Of a stretch of 64,000 nt of DNA, positions 17,641 through 25,608 are shown in pieces. A program made the translations under genes and the position numbers. The stretch spans positions 62,001 through 126,000 of the forward strand of contig NZ_FNIZ01000008.1 of NCBI RefSeq assembly GCF_900104185.1. The letters run 5' to 3'. This DNA is from Halobacillus aidingensis. Its GTDB lineage: Bacteria > Bacillota > Bacilli > Bacillales > Halobacillaceae. The notes under the pieces were generated by a model, which was not told the origin of the DNA, did no database searches, and saw only the letters and a list, made by a program, of their open reading frames with translations. Position 1 is the first letter of the stretch. The number at the start of each line of letters is the position of its first letter.

Positions 17641-19098
17641 TTATTTCTCCATCAGTTTCAATATTCTCTTTATATTGACGGTGAATATCGCCATTGCGGC
17701 TTGTAATTCCATGCCTTTGAGGCCCGAAGATGACGCAATGTCATACCCGTGCCGGTGCTTCAATTCACTATTCTTCGCTTCAATTTTGTACCTCTGTCTG
17801 GCCTGTTCTTTAAATGCCTCCGTTTCTTGAAATTCGGCCTGTTCCTGGTGTTGGTGGGATTGAATCGTAACTGTATAGGTTTTGCTCTTCGCGCCGTCCT
17901 GGTAACACCCTTCTCTTAAAGGGCAGGTTTTACATTGATCGATGTCAAAGAAATACCGAATACGTTCACTTTTATTTCCGCTCGCTTTTCGGCTGTCTTT
18001 TCGTTTGTGGGTCGCCATATGGCCAGCTGGACAAACATACATCCCGGCATCCTTATTGAATTCGAACGTTTGGTCTTTCTTCCGTGTTCCGTGCGTAATG
18101 GAAGAGTTCAGTCTAGAAATTAAAGTAACCTCATGGTCGTTCGCATAGATCAAATTCTTCTTCTCTGAATAAGCGGCATCCCCGATGACTGTGTCCACGT
18201 CCATCCCTGATTTTTTACTCTTTTCAATTAGAGATTGAAGGTATTTCCCATCACTCTTTTCACCGGTTGTTGTCGTTGCGGCTGTGATAATTCTTTCTTC
18301 ACTCATGCCTAGGTGTGTCTTATACCCAAAAAATGAGGAGTCGGCCGATTTGTGACCAACTTTGGCATCTGGATCTTGGGATAATTGAAGGTGTTCGAGA
18401 TCATCTTCAACGGTTTCTTTCAATAAATTGAGAGACTCTTGGACTTTTGGATAAGAACTTAATGATGATTGACTTTCAACGACCTCCATCACCTTTTGGG
18501 TGTATTCGATTTCTGCCTCTACCGTATCCTCTTTGGGCTTGGATGGCATTTTCTTTTTCATGGATTCATCATGGGCATAGACAGCTTTGCGCAGGTTCTT
18601 GGAACGGGAACGTAATACTTCCTGCGGGGTCACATGATTATATTTGGACTTCGTATGAGTAGAATCCACGATAAGTGTGGAGGACTGAAGAACCTTATTT
18701 TCATAGGCAACCTGGACTGTTTTATCTATAAGAAAATCCAGGAAGTCGTCATCATTCACCCGCTGTTTTCTGAAGTGAGCCAATGTGCTGGAGTCAATGA
18801 CGTCATCCTCAGGAGCGAGTTCAAGGAAGTATTTAAATGACATATCAACACGGGCACGGGCCACCAGATCTTTGTCAGATAACTGATAGGTCGTTTTGAG
18901 GAACAAATATTTGAACATGCGAATCGGATGAACGGCATTGCGTCCGTTATCATGACAGTATTTATCTTTTAAATTCTCATAGATGAAAGTGAAATCCATA
19001 AGTCCATTAACCTGACGAAGGAAATGATCTTCAGGAACAATCAAATCATATAAATTCGAATATCCACTCACGTTCATCGTCATCTGGCGTTCAAGCAA
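17641..19098 (-). CDS. IS1182-family DDE transposase
   Basis: 485 residues with an N-terminal DUF772-type domain (PIRMFKYLFLKTTYQLSD) and a DDE core: D145 (TLIVDSTHTK), D307 (VIGDAAYSEK) and a glutamate near 440-445 (KIEAKNSELKH). A Cys cluster (C356, C389, C392, C398) probably binds zinc. The start is TTG 19096-19098 with GAGGG seven bases upstream. The frame is intact, so the element may still be active. Confidence 0.93.
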   Translation of the reverse strand: MLERQMTMNVSGYSNLYDLIVPEDHFLRQVNGLMDFTFIYENLKDKYCHDNGRNAVHPIRMFKYLFLKTTYQLSDKDLVARARVDMSFKYFLELAPEDDVIDSSTLAHFRKQRVNDDDFLDFLIDKTVQVAYENKVLQSSTLIVDSTHTKSKYNHVTPQEVLRSRSKNLRKAVYAHDESMKKKMPSKPKEDTVEAEIEYTQKVMEVVESQSSLSSYPKVQESLNLLKETVEDDLEHLQLSQDPDAKVGHKSADSSFFGYKTHLGMSEERIITAATTTTGEKSDGKYLQSLIEKSKKSGMDVDTVIGDAAYSEKKNLIYANDHEVTLISRLNSSITHGTRKKDQTFEFNKDAGMYVCPAGHMATHKRKDSRKASGNKSERIRYFFDIDQCKTCPLREGCYQDGAKSKTYTVTIQSHQHQEQAEFQETEAFKEQARQRYKIEAKNSELKHRHGYDIASSSGLKGMELQAAMAIFTVNIKRILKLMEK

Positions 19099-19350
19099 TA
19101 TAAATCCCTCACTTTTATGTAGTGTCTTCTGTCTTCAGTGTACAAAAAATATGGAAACATTTCTCCCATTCGGACGAAACGTTTCCATATCTCTATAAAA
19201 AAGGACTTTTTCAGTGGCCTCGACGCAGTCCGAGGAGGCTCACCGCGCTCCCGCGGAAAGCGAGCTATTCCCCGTAGCCCCCATCCACTCAACAAAAATC
19301 TCGAAACTGCGTCTTCAATAAAAGGAAGCTTATCTTTAATAAGCCAATAC

Positions 19351-19377
19351 AAAAACCAGGGTGACCCACCCTGGTTT
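19351..19377 (-). terminator. terminator of the dpa-asd-dapG-dapA operon
   Basis: An 11-bp stem (19353-19363 with 19367-19377, core ACCAGGGTG) overlaps the dapA stop codon and is followed on the minus strand by TTTTTG. It ends the lysine/dipicolinate operon. Confidence 0.88.
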
Positions 19378-20248
19378 AAGTAAGTTGCTGCAAGCAGTTT
19401 GCAACGGCTGCTTCTTCGTTTTTTGTTAAGGGAACCAATGGGAGTCTTACACCACCGGTTTCAAGACCCTGGATTTTCAAAGCTGCTTTTACAGGAGCTG
19501 GGGAAGGAGCGCTGAACATTCCATTGAACACTGGTAACAACTTTCTATGGAGATCTCCTGCTTCTCTCCATTTACCTTCTTCAAAGAGAGAGAGCATCGC
19601 TTGCATCTGATTTCCTATGACATGCGAGGAAACCGATATAATGCCGTTTGCACCGACAGCGTAGGCTGGAAGGGTCAAATGATCATCTCCACTGTAAATG
19701 GAAAAGTGTTCATCAGTGAATGCACGAATTTTGGCCATTCCTTCTAGATCTCCGGTCGCTTCTTTTAAAGATACAATGTTTTCGATCTTGGAAAGTTCCA
19801 TGATGGTTTCTGGTTGGATTCGTACAACCGATCTTCCCGGAACATTATAAATCATCACAGGGAGTTTCACGGATCCTGCAATGGTTTTGAAATGTTGATA
19901 GAGACCGTCTTGATTCGGTTTATTGTAGTATGGGGCGACCAGCATGATGGCATCTACACCTGTGGCTTCAGCTCTTTTGGATAATTTTATGGAGGATTCT
20001 GTGCTGTTGCTTCCTGTTCCTGCGATGACTGGTACACGCCCAGCGACTGTTTTCACGACATGACTCCATAAGCTTACTTTTTCATCCGCTGTCAACGTCG
20101 GAGATTCCCCCGTCGTTCCAGCAATGACAAGTCCGTCAGATCCATTGTTTAATAAATATTCCACCAGCTCGGTCGTTTTATTGAAATCAATCTCACCATG
20201 CCGATCGAACGGTGTCACCATGGCTGTCAAAACCTTTCCGAAATTCAT
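19376..20248 (-). CDS. dapA: 4-hydroxy-tetrahydrodipicolinate synthase
   Basis: 290 residues, a class I aldolase-fold enzyme condensing pyruvate with aspartate semialdehyde. The Schiff-base lysine is K162 (SLKEATGD), with Y134 (YNVPGR) and the T45-T46 pair (GTTGES) completing the proton relay. The product feeds lysine, diaminopimelate for peptidoglycan and, with DpaAB, spore dipicolinic acid. The ATG overlaps the dapG stop by four bases. Confidence 0.97.
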   Translation of the reverse strand: MNFGKVLTAMVTPFDRHGEIDFNKTTELVEYLLNNGSDGLVIAGTTGESPTLTADEKVSLWSHVVKTVAGRVPVIAGTGSNSTESSIKLSKRAEATGVDAIMLVAPYYNKPNQDGLYQHFKTIAGSVKLPVMIYNVPGRSVVRIQPETIMELSKIENIVSLKEATGDLEGMAKIRAFTDEHFSIYSGDDHLTLPAYAVGANGIISVSSHVIGNQMQAMLSLFEEGKWREAGDLHRKLLPVFNGMFSAPSPAPVKAALKIQGLETGGVRLPLVPLTKNEEAAVANCLQQLT

Positions 20249-21486
20249 GTCAGTTTTTCCCCTTTCTTAGGTGCTTTGCTCAATCGGAAAGTTTTATGGA
20301 GAGCGTTGACCGCTTCTATAAGATCATCTTCTTTCACCAGTACCCAGATCGTCGTATGAGAATCAGCGGATTGGAGAATCTGAATTCCCCGATCAGTCAA
20401 TGTTTGAACGATTTGTGCTGTTACCCCGGGAATGCCTGTAATACCAGCCCCGACTGTGGAAACTTTTGCACAGCCTTCTCTCACTTCTGGTTCATAACCG
20501 AGTTCTTCAAGAATTTGGATGGCTTTGTCAGTAAAGATGTGGTTAATGGTGTAAAGGACACCGCTAGGAGATATATTGATGAAGTCTACGGAAATATTGG
20601 CGGAAGCCATGGATTTGAATACATCGGATTGTAGTTTGGAAGGGTCTTCTTTCGATTGAACTTTGATTTGCGTGAGGCCATCCATATGAGCGATCCCAGT
20701 TACGGTGCGTTCTGATATGTCTCTTCCTGTTCGATCTTCTTTTGTTCCCGTCACAAGCGTCCCGGGAAGGTCAGAGTATGTGGAGCGTACACGGATGGGG
20801 ACCTTCGCATACATAGCAATTTCTACAGCCCTTGGATGGATGACTTTTGCTCCTTGGTAGGCCAAGTTGCATATCTCATTGTAGGTAATGGTGTTCAGAG
20901 GTCTCGCTTCTTGAACCAGTCTTGGATCGGCGGTCATGATGCCTTCTACATCTGTGAAAATATCGATAAAATCTGAATGCAGTGCCGCTCCTAAAGCAGC
21001 AGCCGTAGTATCACTGCCTCCACGGCCAATCGTTGTGACTTCTCCGTGAATGGTTTGACCTTGGAATCCTGCAACGACAACGACTTCATGTTTCTTCAGT
21101 TCTTCTAAGATCCTGCCAGGGTTTACTTGAGTAATTTTAGCTTTTGTAAAATCCCCATTTGTCATAATTCCTGCTTGGGCTCCTGTTAACGAGACGGCGT
21201 TTACACCAGCCTGATTCAACTCATGAGCAAAAACAATCGAAGAAATCGTCTCTCCGCATGACATCATCAAATCCTGCTCTCTTGGCGAAACATTTGTTTT
21301 AGGGAAGTCAATTAACCCGAGCAGTGTATCTGTGGCATATGGACTTCCTTTTCTCCCCATAGCTGAAACGGTAACAACGACTTTAAATCCTTCTTTCAAG
21401 CCGTTTTTCACATGGTGGATGGCCCGGGACCGACTCTCCTGGTCCCGGACGGACGTTCCACCGAACTTTTGCACAAGTAGCTTCAT
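20245..21486 (-). CDS. dapG: aspartate kinase I (DapG type)
   Basis: 413 residues. The amino acid kinase domain begins with KFGGTS (7-12), and two ACT domains occupy about 265-400. It phosphorylates aspartate, the first step to lysine, threonine, methionine and dipicolinate. In B. subtilis the DapG isozyme is inhibited by diaminopimelate and is encoded next to asd and dapA as here, so I use that name. The gene has its own ATG 25 bases after asd. Confidence 0.95.
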   Translation of the reverse strand: MKLLVQKFGGTSVRDQESRSRAIHHVKNGLKEGFKVVVTVSAMGRKGSPYATDTLLGLIDFPKTNVSPREQDLMMSCGETISSIVFAHELNQAGVNAVSLTGAQAGIMTNGDFTKAKITQVNPGRILEELKKHEVVVVAGFQGQTIHGEVTTIGRGGSDTTAAALGAALHSDFIDIFTDVEGIMTADPRLVQEARPLNTITYNEICNLAYQGAKVIHPRAVEIAMYAKVPIRVRSTYSDLPGTLVTGTKEDRTGRDISERTVTGIAHMDGLTQIKVQSKEDPSKLQSDVFKSMASANISVDFINISPSGVLYTINHIFTDKAIQILEELGYEPEVREGCAKVSTVGAGITGIPGVTAQIVQTLTDRGIQILQSADSHTTIWVLVKEDDLIEAVNALHKTFRLSKAPKKGEKLT

Positions 21487-21511
21487 TTGGCCACCTCAAC
21501 TCAATAAAAGT

Positions 21512-22558
21512 TTACAGCCACTTATTCGCAACCAAGCGTTCTGCAATTTGCACGGAATTCCATGCTGCACCTTTTAACAAGTTATCTGATACAACCCATA
21601 AATGGAATCCTTTTTCATCATCGAGATCTTTTCTGATTCTGCCGACAAAAACATCTCGCTTTTCTGCCGCACTCAATGGTGTCGGGTATGTTTGGGTAGA
21701 AGGATCGTCTTCGAGAACGATTCCAGGCGCTTCATTCATCAACTGTTTCACTTCTTCAACCGTAACCCCTTCTTTTTCTACTTCAATATATACACTCTCC
21801 GCATGAGATGTGAAGAAAGGAAGGCGTACACAAGTAGCTGCCACAGAAAGATCAGGTGCATGCATGATCTTTTTCGTTTCATTGATCATTTTCATTTCCT
21901 CGAATGTATAACCATTATCCTGAAAGACATCAATTTGAGGCAGGGCGTTAAATGCGATCGGATAATGCTTTTTATCTCCTTTGACAGGAAGTAGGTTGGC
22001 TTCAAGCTCTTCCCCATTCAAGAAAGATTGAGATTGTTCTCTTAATTCATCAGCTGCTTCATTTCCAGCGCCGGAAACGGCTTGGTAGGTTGAAACAATG
22101 ACACGGTTCATGCCATAAGCTTTACGGACCGGCTCAAGAGCAGCAACCATTTGAATGGTCGAACAGTTTGGATTGGCAATGATTCCTTTATGTTCCTTGA
22201 TATCTGCTTCGTTCACTTCAGGTACCACAAGAGGTACACCTTCCGCCATACGGAAAGCGCTCGTATTATCGATGACGACAGCACCGTGTTTAACAGCTTC
22301 AGGAGCCAGTTTCTTAGATACAGAACCTCCAGCAGAAAACAAAGCAATGTCCACACCTTTGAAGCTTTCAGGCGTCGCTTCTTCAAGCGTGTATTCTTCA
22401 CCATTGAACACCATTTTCGATCCTGCTGATCGACTTGATGAGAGAAGCTTTAAGTTTTCAACAGGAAACTTTCGATCTTCCAAAGTTTCCAACATCTTTT
22501 GTCCTACGGCTCCAGTCGCCCCGACGACCGCTACATTATATTTTTTCGTTTCACTCAT
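21512..22558 (-). CDS. asd: aspartate-semialdehyde dehydrogenase
   Basis: 348 residues from ATG 22558 ([16 protein letters not shown]). A much longer frame reaches back to 22681 into dpaB, but GAGAGG nine bases before this ATG and family length favour the shorter protein. The NADP-binding GATGAVG lies near residue 14 and the acyl-enzyme cysteine is C132 (NPNCST). It reduces aspartyl phosphate for the lysine and dipicolinate branches. The 103-bp gap after dpaB is AT-rich and could hold a vegetative promoter, since asd and dap genes are needed outside sporulation. Confidence 0.95.
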   Translation of the reverse strand: MSETKKYNVAVVGATGAVGQKMLETLEDRKFPVENLKLLSSSRSAGSKMVFNGEEYTLEEATPESFKGVDIALFSAGGSVSKKLAPEAVKHGAVVIDNTSAFRMAEGVPLVVPEVNEADIKEHKGIIANPNCSTIQMVAALEPVRKAYGMNRVIVSTYQAVSGAGNEAADELREQSQSFLNGEELEANLLPVKGDKKHYPIAFNALPQIDVFQDNGYTFEEMKMINETKKIMHAPDLSVAATCVRLPFFTSHAESVYIEVEKEGVTVEEVKQLMNEAPGIVLEDDPSTQTYPTPLSAAEKRDVFVGRIRKDLDDEKGFHLWVVSDNLLKGAAWNSVQIAERLVANKWL

Positions 22559-22661
22559 ATTAGGCATCCTCTCTTGTATATCATTTGTAAGAATAGTAAG
22601 ACATGTCACTATTTTTGTTATTTTATCATATTTACAAGAACACCTGGTATGAAAAAAAGAA

Positions 22662-23258
22662 TTAATTCGGATACCTTTCAATTAAAACGGGTTGTCGCTG
22701 CTTTCCTTCGAGCGCTGCTTCAATCGTTTCTGGGATTAAAGTCATATCCGCTACCAATGAATTGGGCTTTTTGAAAGGATGATCCTGACCTAGAGGTACA
22801 AAGTAAATATTTTTTGTTGCCATAAGACGCATAATGTTCACACCATTCAATCCAAGAGCATCATTTGTTGAAACGGCCACGACAACAGGACTTTCGTTCC
22901 TCAATGTTGCCTTAGCAGCCATCAACACAGGGGAGTCCGTCAATGCATTTGCAAATTTACTAGTCGAATTCCCCGTAAGAGGTGCAATCAGCATGCAGTC
23001 CAAAGGACGTTTAGGTCCGAGGGGTTCTGCATCAGGAATCGTCAAAATCGGTTCTTCACCTGTGATTTCTTTTATTTTTTCTAAATGATCGGAAGCATCA
23101 CCAAAGCGGGTATCCGTATTTTGTACAGTGTAAGATAAAACAGGGACTACGGTGGCTCCGAGATCGACGAGCTCCTGCATGACAGGAAAAACCTCATGGT
23201 ACGTACAATGGGATCCAGTTAACCCGAATCCAATCACTTTCCCTTTTAACTTAGACAT
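22662..23258 (-). CDS. dpaB: dipicolinate synthase subunit B
   Basis: 198 residues, a flavoprotein (Flavoprotein/PF02441-like) fold beginning [19 protein letters not shown]. With DpaA it converts the DapA product to dipicolinic acid in the mother cell for loading into the forespore. It overlaps dpaA by one base (TAATG). Also called spoVFB. Confidence 0.95.
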   Translation of the reverse strand: MSKLKGKVIGFGLTGSHCTYHEVFPVMQELVDLGATVVPVLSYTVQNTDTRFGDASDHLEKIKEITGEEPILTIPDAEPLGPKRPLDCMLIAPLTGNSTSKFANALTDSPVLMAAKATLRNESPVVVAVSTNDALGLNGVNIMRLMATKNIYFVPLGQDHPFKKPNSLVADMTLIPETIEAALEGKQRQPVLIERYPN

Positions 23259-24151
23259 TATTCATTCTCCTTTCGTGAACCTTCCTGAACAATTCGTGAC
23301 ACAACATCTGCTATGATTCTCCCAGCCGTTTTTGGAGCTACGATTCCCGGCAGACCTGGTGCGAGTAATGCTTTAATTCCTCGTTTATCTGCATAACGGA
23401 AATCGGTTCCTCCCGGTTTGGATGCGAGATCCAAAATCATCGCATGAGAAGGCAACTGTTTAATGACCGAAGCATCTACGACCAGATGTGGAACGGTATT
23501 CAGCAAGATGTCACATGACATATCTGCATTCTCTATGTCATTCATATCAATCGTGTCCAGCCCCATTTCATAAACTCTTGCCGCTGCTTTTGAAGAACGT
23601 ACTCCAACAGATACTTTGGCACCGAGGTGGTCAAACGTGCGTGCAAGACTCATTCCTACCCTTCCAAGACCGAGTACTATGACTTTAGATCCGTGAATCG
23701 TAAAATCCGTATGTTGAATGATCAACATGAGCGTCCCTTCTACGGTAGGAATAGAATTATAAATGGCAACATCATCCCGATCCATTAAGGGGATGAGTGT
23801 ACGATTGGTTTTAGCTGCTAAATCTTTTAAATGATCATTGGCAATTCCAGAAAACACTTGGCAATGGTCGGGTGTCCTTTTCAACCATTCTTCTGACAAA
23901 TGGATCAGCTGGTTGGAGAATATCCCTTCAATCTTTCCGTCCGAATCCGTCCCCGGTACAGGAAGGATGATGGCATCCAATTTTTCCACCTGCTCGCTGT
24001 CGAAGTCAAGGTCAATGGCTTCTCTAAAGCTTTCATTCAGTTGGTCGAACCCAGCCAAATAGACGGTGGCATCCCACTCATTCAACCTTCGAATAAGTTC
24101 GATCTGCCGGGCATCGCCCCCTATGACTGCTACATGATATCCTGTTAGCAT
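23258..24151 (-). CDS. dpaA: dipicolinate synthase subunit A
   Basis: 297 residues. An N-terminal dipicolinate-synthase domain (YHVAVIGGDARQIELIRRL) is followed by a Rossmann NAD(P)-binding domain with VLGLGRVGMSLA near 160. It is the dehydrogenase subunit of spore dipicolinate synthase (spoVFA). AAAGGAG lies upstream of the ATG, and a sigma-K-type promoter lies 38 bases before the start. Confidence 0.95.
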   Translation of the reverse strand: MLTGYHVAVIGGDARQIELIRRLNEWDATVYLAGFDQLNESFREAIDLDFDSEQVEKLDAIILPVPGTDSDGKIEGIFSNQLIHLSEEWLKRTPDHCQVFSGIANDHLKDLAAKTNRTLIPLMDRDDVAIYNSIPTVEGTLMLIIQHTDFTIHGSKVIVLGLGRVGMSLARTFDHLGAKVSVGVRSSKAAARVYEMGLDTIDMNDIENADMSCDILLNTVPHLVVDASVIKQLPSHAMILDLASKPGGTDFRYADKRGIKALLAPGLPGIVAPKTAGRIIADVVSRIVQEGSRKENE

Positions 24152-24188
24152 CCCGGATGTCTCCTTTATCTAGTATCTTATCTCCTTG

Positions 24189-24216
24189 TATCCTATGCCG
24201 GAATGCGGAGTTAGTG
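24189..24216 (-). promoter_or_regulatory. probable sigma-K promoter of dpaAB
   Basis: On the minus strand CATAGGATA (24189-24197) matches the sigma-K -10 consensus CATAnnnTA exactly, with an AC-type -35 sixteen bases upstream (24214-24216). The spoVF operon is a known sigma-K target in B. subtilis, which supports the reading. Confidence 0.65.
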
Positions 24217-24232
24217 ATTTCGATTAATAAAC

Positions 24233-24262
24233 AAAAAACACTGCAGCACAGGCTGCAGTGTT
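24233..24262 (-). terminator. terminator of ymxH
   Basis: A perfect 10-bp stem (24237-24246 with 24253-24262) overlaps the ymxH stop codon and is followed by a T-run on the minus strand. It separates ylxY-ymxH from the dpaA promoter. Confidence 0.9.
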
Positions 24263-24495
24263 CATCGTTTTTTTAAGAGGATCGTTTCCTCACCAATGGT
24301 CTCAATTTGACTCCAATCGATCGTCATTGCTTTTTTTGAAGATCCAAACCCAATGAATCCTTGATTCATAATGACCAATGACTTGATCACTCCCGAATCG
24401 GGATCAATGATTAAGTCCGCTTTTCCTAGAATTCCTAATTTCTCCCCATTCTCTACATCAATCACTTGTTTTTGGGCTAGAGATTTCATTCTCAC
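24262..24495 (-). CDS. ymxH: YmxH/YlmC-family PRC-barrel protein
   Basis: 77 residues, one PRC-barrel domain (NGEKLGILGKADLIIDPDSG). The GTG at 24495 is kept because AAGGAG lies at proper spacing; the in-frame ATG two codons on is too far from it. YlmC/YmxH proteins are sporulation-associated in Bacillus with no defined molecular role. It starts 21 bases after ylxY, exactly where mlpA stands in B. subtilis. Confidence 0.88.
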   Translation of the reverse strand: MRMKSLAQKQVIDVENGEKLGILGKADLIIDPDSGVIKSLVIMNQGFIGFGSSKKAMTIDWSQIETIGEETILLKKR

Positions 24496-24516
24496 TTGGG
24501 CTACTCTCCTTCTTCT

Positions 24517-25437
24517 CTATCTCTCTTCACTCAATAATTTTTGCAGTGAAGCCAGTTTATACCCTTTATCTTTAATTCGTTCAATTAGTATTGGAAGGCT
24601 TTCCACCGTCACCTCGGTCGGATGCATAAGGATGGTAGCACCATTATGGACCTTGCCCATGACCCTTGTGATCAGTACATCTGAAGTTGGCTTTTTCCAA
24701 TCGATCGTATCCACGGTCCACAAGATGGTTTCCATGCCCATTTCATCTGCCGCTTCAACGGTAGCGGTATTAAAGCTTCCAGATGGAGGAGCGAAATACT
24801 TCACTTTTTCCTTTGTTAGGGCGAATAAAAGCTCATCCGCTTGTTCTAAATTCGCTTTCGCTTGTTCTTTCGTCATTCTTCCCATGTCCTTATGTCTATA
24901 CCCATGACTTCCGATCGTATGCCCTTCTTCTTCAATCATCTGCACGAGGTGTGTAAAATCGTTCGCAAAGGCTCCATCAATGAAAAAAGTAGCTTTCACT
25001 TGGTGCTCATTTAAAATTTCCACCATATCTGGAATGTATTCTTCCCCCCAGGAGACGTTAATAAGAAAAGAAACGGCTTCTTTATCCGGATGACCTCTAT
25101 AGATCGGAGAAGCGGGTAAATCCTCCAGAGAAACCTCAGGCTTGATCAATTTATAGACATACAATTCAGGTTTGTACTTGCCGTATTTTTGCATTTTCTT
25201 ATAAGAGGCTTCGACATCTACTTTCCGGCCAACAATCCCGGGTGTCTTTTTCCATACAGAATCGATCTTCGCATCCTGTGCTTCCCATTCAAATTCTTCT
25301 TTTTCGGCCTGGATTTTTTGGTAGATGGTATCTTCTTTATTGACGGTCACGACATGGTCTGCAGTCAAAAAAGCCATGCCAAACCCTATAAAAAAACAGA
25401 GATTGACGCTGAATAATACGATTAATCTGAAGCTCAT
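24517..25437 (-). CDS. ylxY: YlxY-type polysaccharide deacetylase-like protein
   Basis: 306 residues with an N-terminal hydrophobic signal/anchor (about 4-26) and a NodB fold (about 125-290). Motif 1, normally TFDDG, reads N-V-S-W-G, so both aspartates are lost; motif 3 has A in place of R (FAPPSG). The H-x3-H of motif 2 (SHGYRH) and the TVDTIDW and LMH segments remain. It is therefore probably not a standard deacetylase. The gene follows pnp as in B. subtilis. Confidence 0.88.
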   Translation of the reverse strand: MSFRLIVLFSVNLCFFIGFGMAFLTADHVVTVNKEDTIYQKIQAEKEEFEWEAQDAKIDSVWKKTPGIVGRKVDVEASYKKMQKYGKYKPELYVYKLIKPEVSLEDLPASPIYRGHPDKEAVSFLINVSWGEEYIPDMVEILNEHQVKATFFIDGAFANDFTHLVQMIEEEGHTIGSHGYRHKDMGRMTKEQAKANLEQADELLFALTKEKVKYFAPPSGSFNTATVEAADEMGMETILWTVDTIDWKKPTSDVLITRVMGKVHNGATILMHPTEVTVESLPILIERIKDKGYKLASLQKLLSEER

Positions 25438-25561
25438 GGACCATCACCCCTATCTCCATTCTATGGGGCATGTCCCCTTTCTAGACCAATTTTACTTACC
25501 ATTAGCCATTCCTCCTGCGCACCGATCGCATCAAAAGATCTTCAAAATGGATTTTAGGCAT

Positions 25562-25593
25562 AAAAAAAAGAGACTGGCAAGCCAGTATCTCTT
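25562..25593 (-). terminator. terminator of pnp
   Basis: A stem of about 11 bp with a small bulge (core ACTGGC/GCCAGT, 25569-25593) is followed on the minus strand by eight T residues. It lies 16 bases beyond the pnp stop. Confidence 0.85.
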
Positions 25594-25608
25594 CTTTACG
25601 TAACCATA

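Larger units (their letters stand above)
17527..19221 (-). mobile_element. complete IS1182-family insertion sequence
   Basis: 1695 bp with perfect 15-bp terminal inverted repeats (GAGGCCACTGAAAAA at 17527-17541, complement at 19207-19221). It is flanked by the 8-bp direct repeat GACGCAGT (17519-17526 and 19222-19229); intact repeat copies have this sequence once, so it is the target duplication. It carries one transposase gene, a strong terminator inside the left end and a 10-bp inverted repeat (19149-19158 with 19181-19190) inside the right end. Intact ends and gene suggest recent insertion. Confidence 0.92.
17081..19330. repeat. paired inverted repeat, locus 2, split by an IS element
   Basis: The first element (17096 to about 17352) is a diverged, inverted copy of the 34808-35070 element. 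The second (17436-17526 plus 19230-19307) is a 169-bp element with 9-bp ends GTTTCGAGA/TCTCGAAAC, once the insertion sequence and one target copy are removed. The spacer between the two also aligns with the spacer of locus 3, so the whole composite of about 560 bp has been copied, in opposite orientation, at 34539-35100. Confidence 0.8.

Noticed and set aside
19149-19190. Inverted repeat before the transposase as an outside regulatory site
   Set aside because: It lies inside the IS boundaries and is best explained as part of the element.
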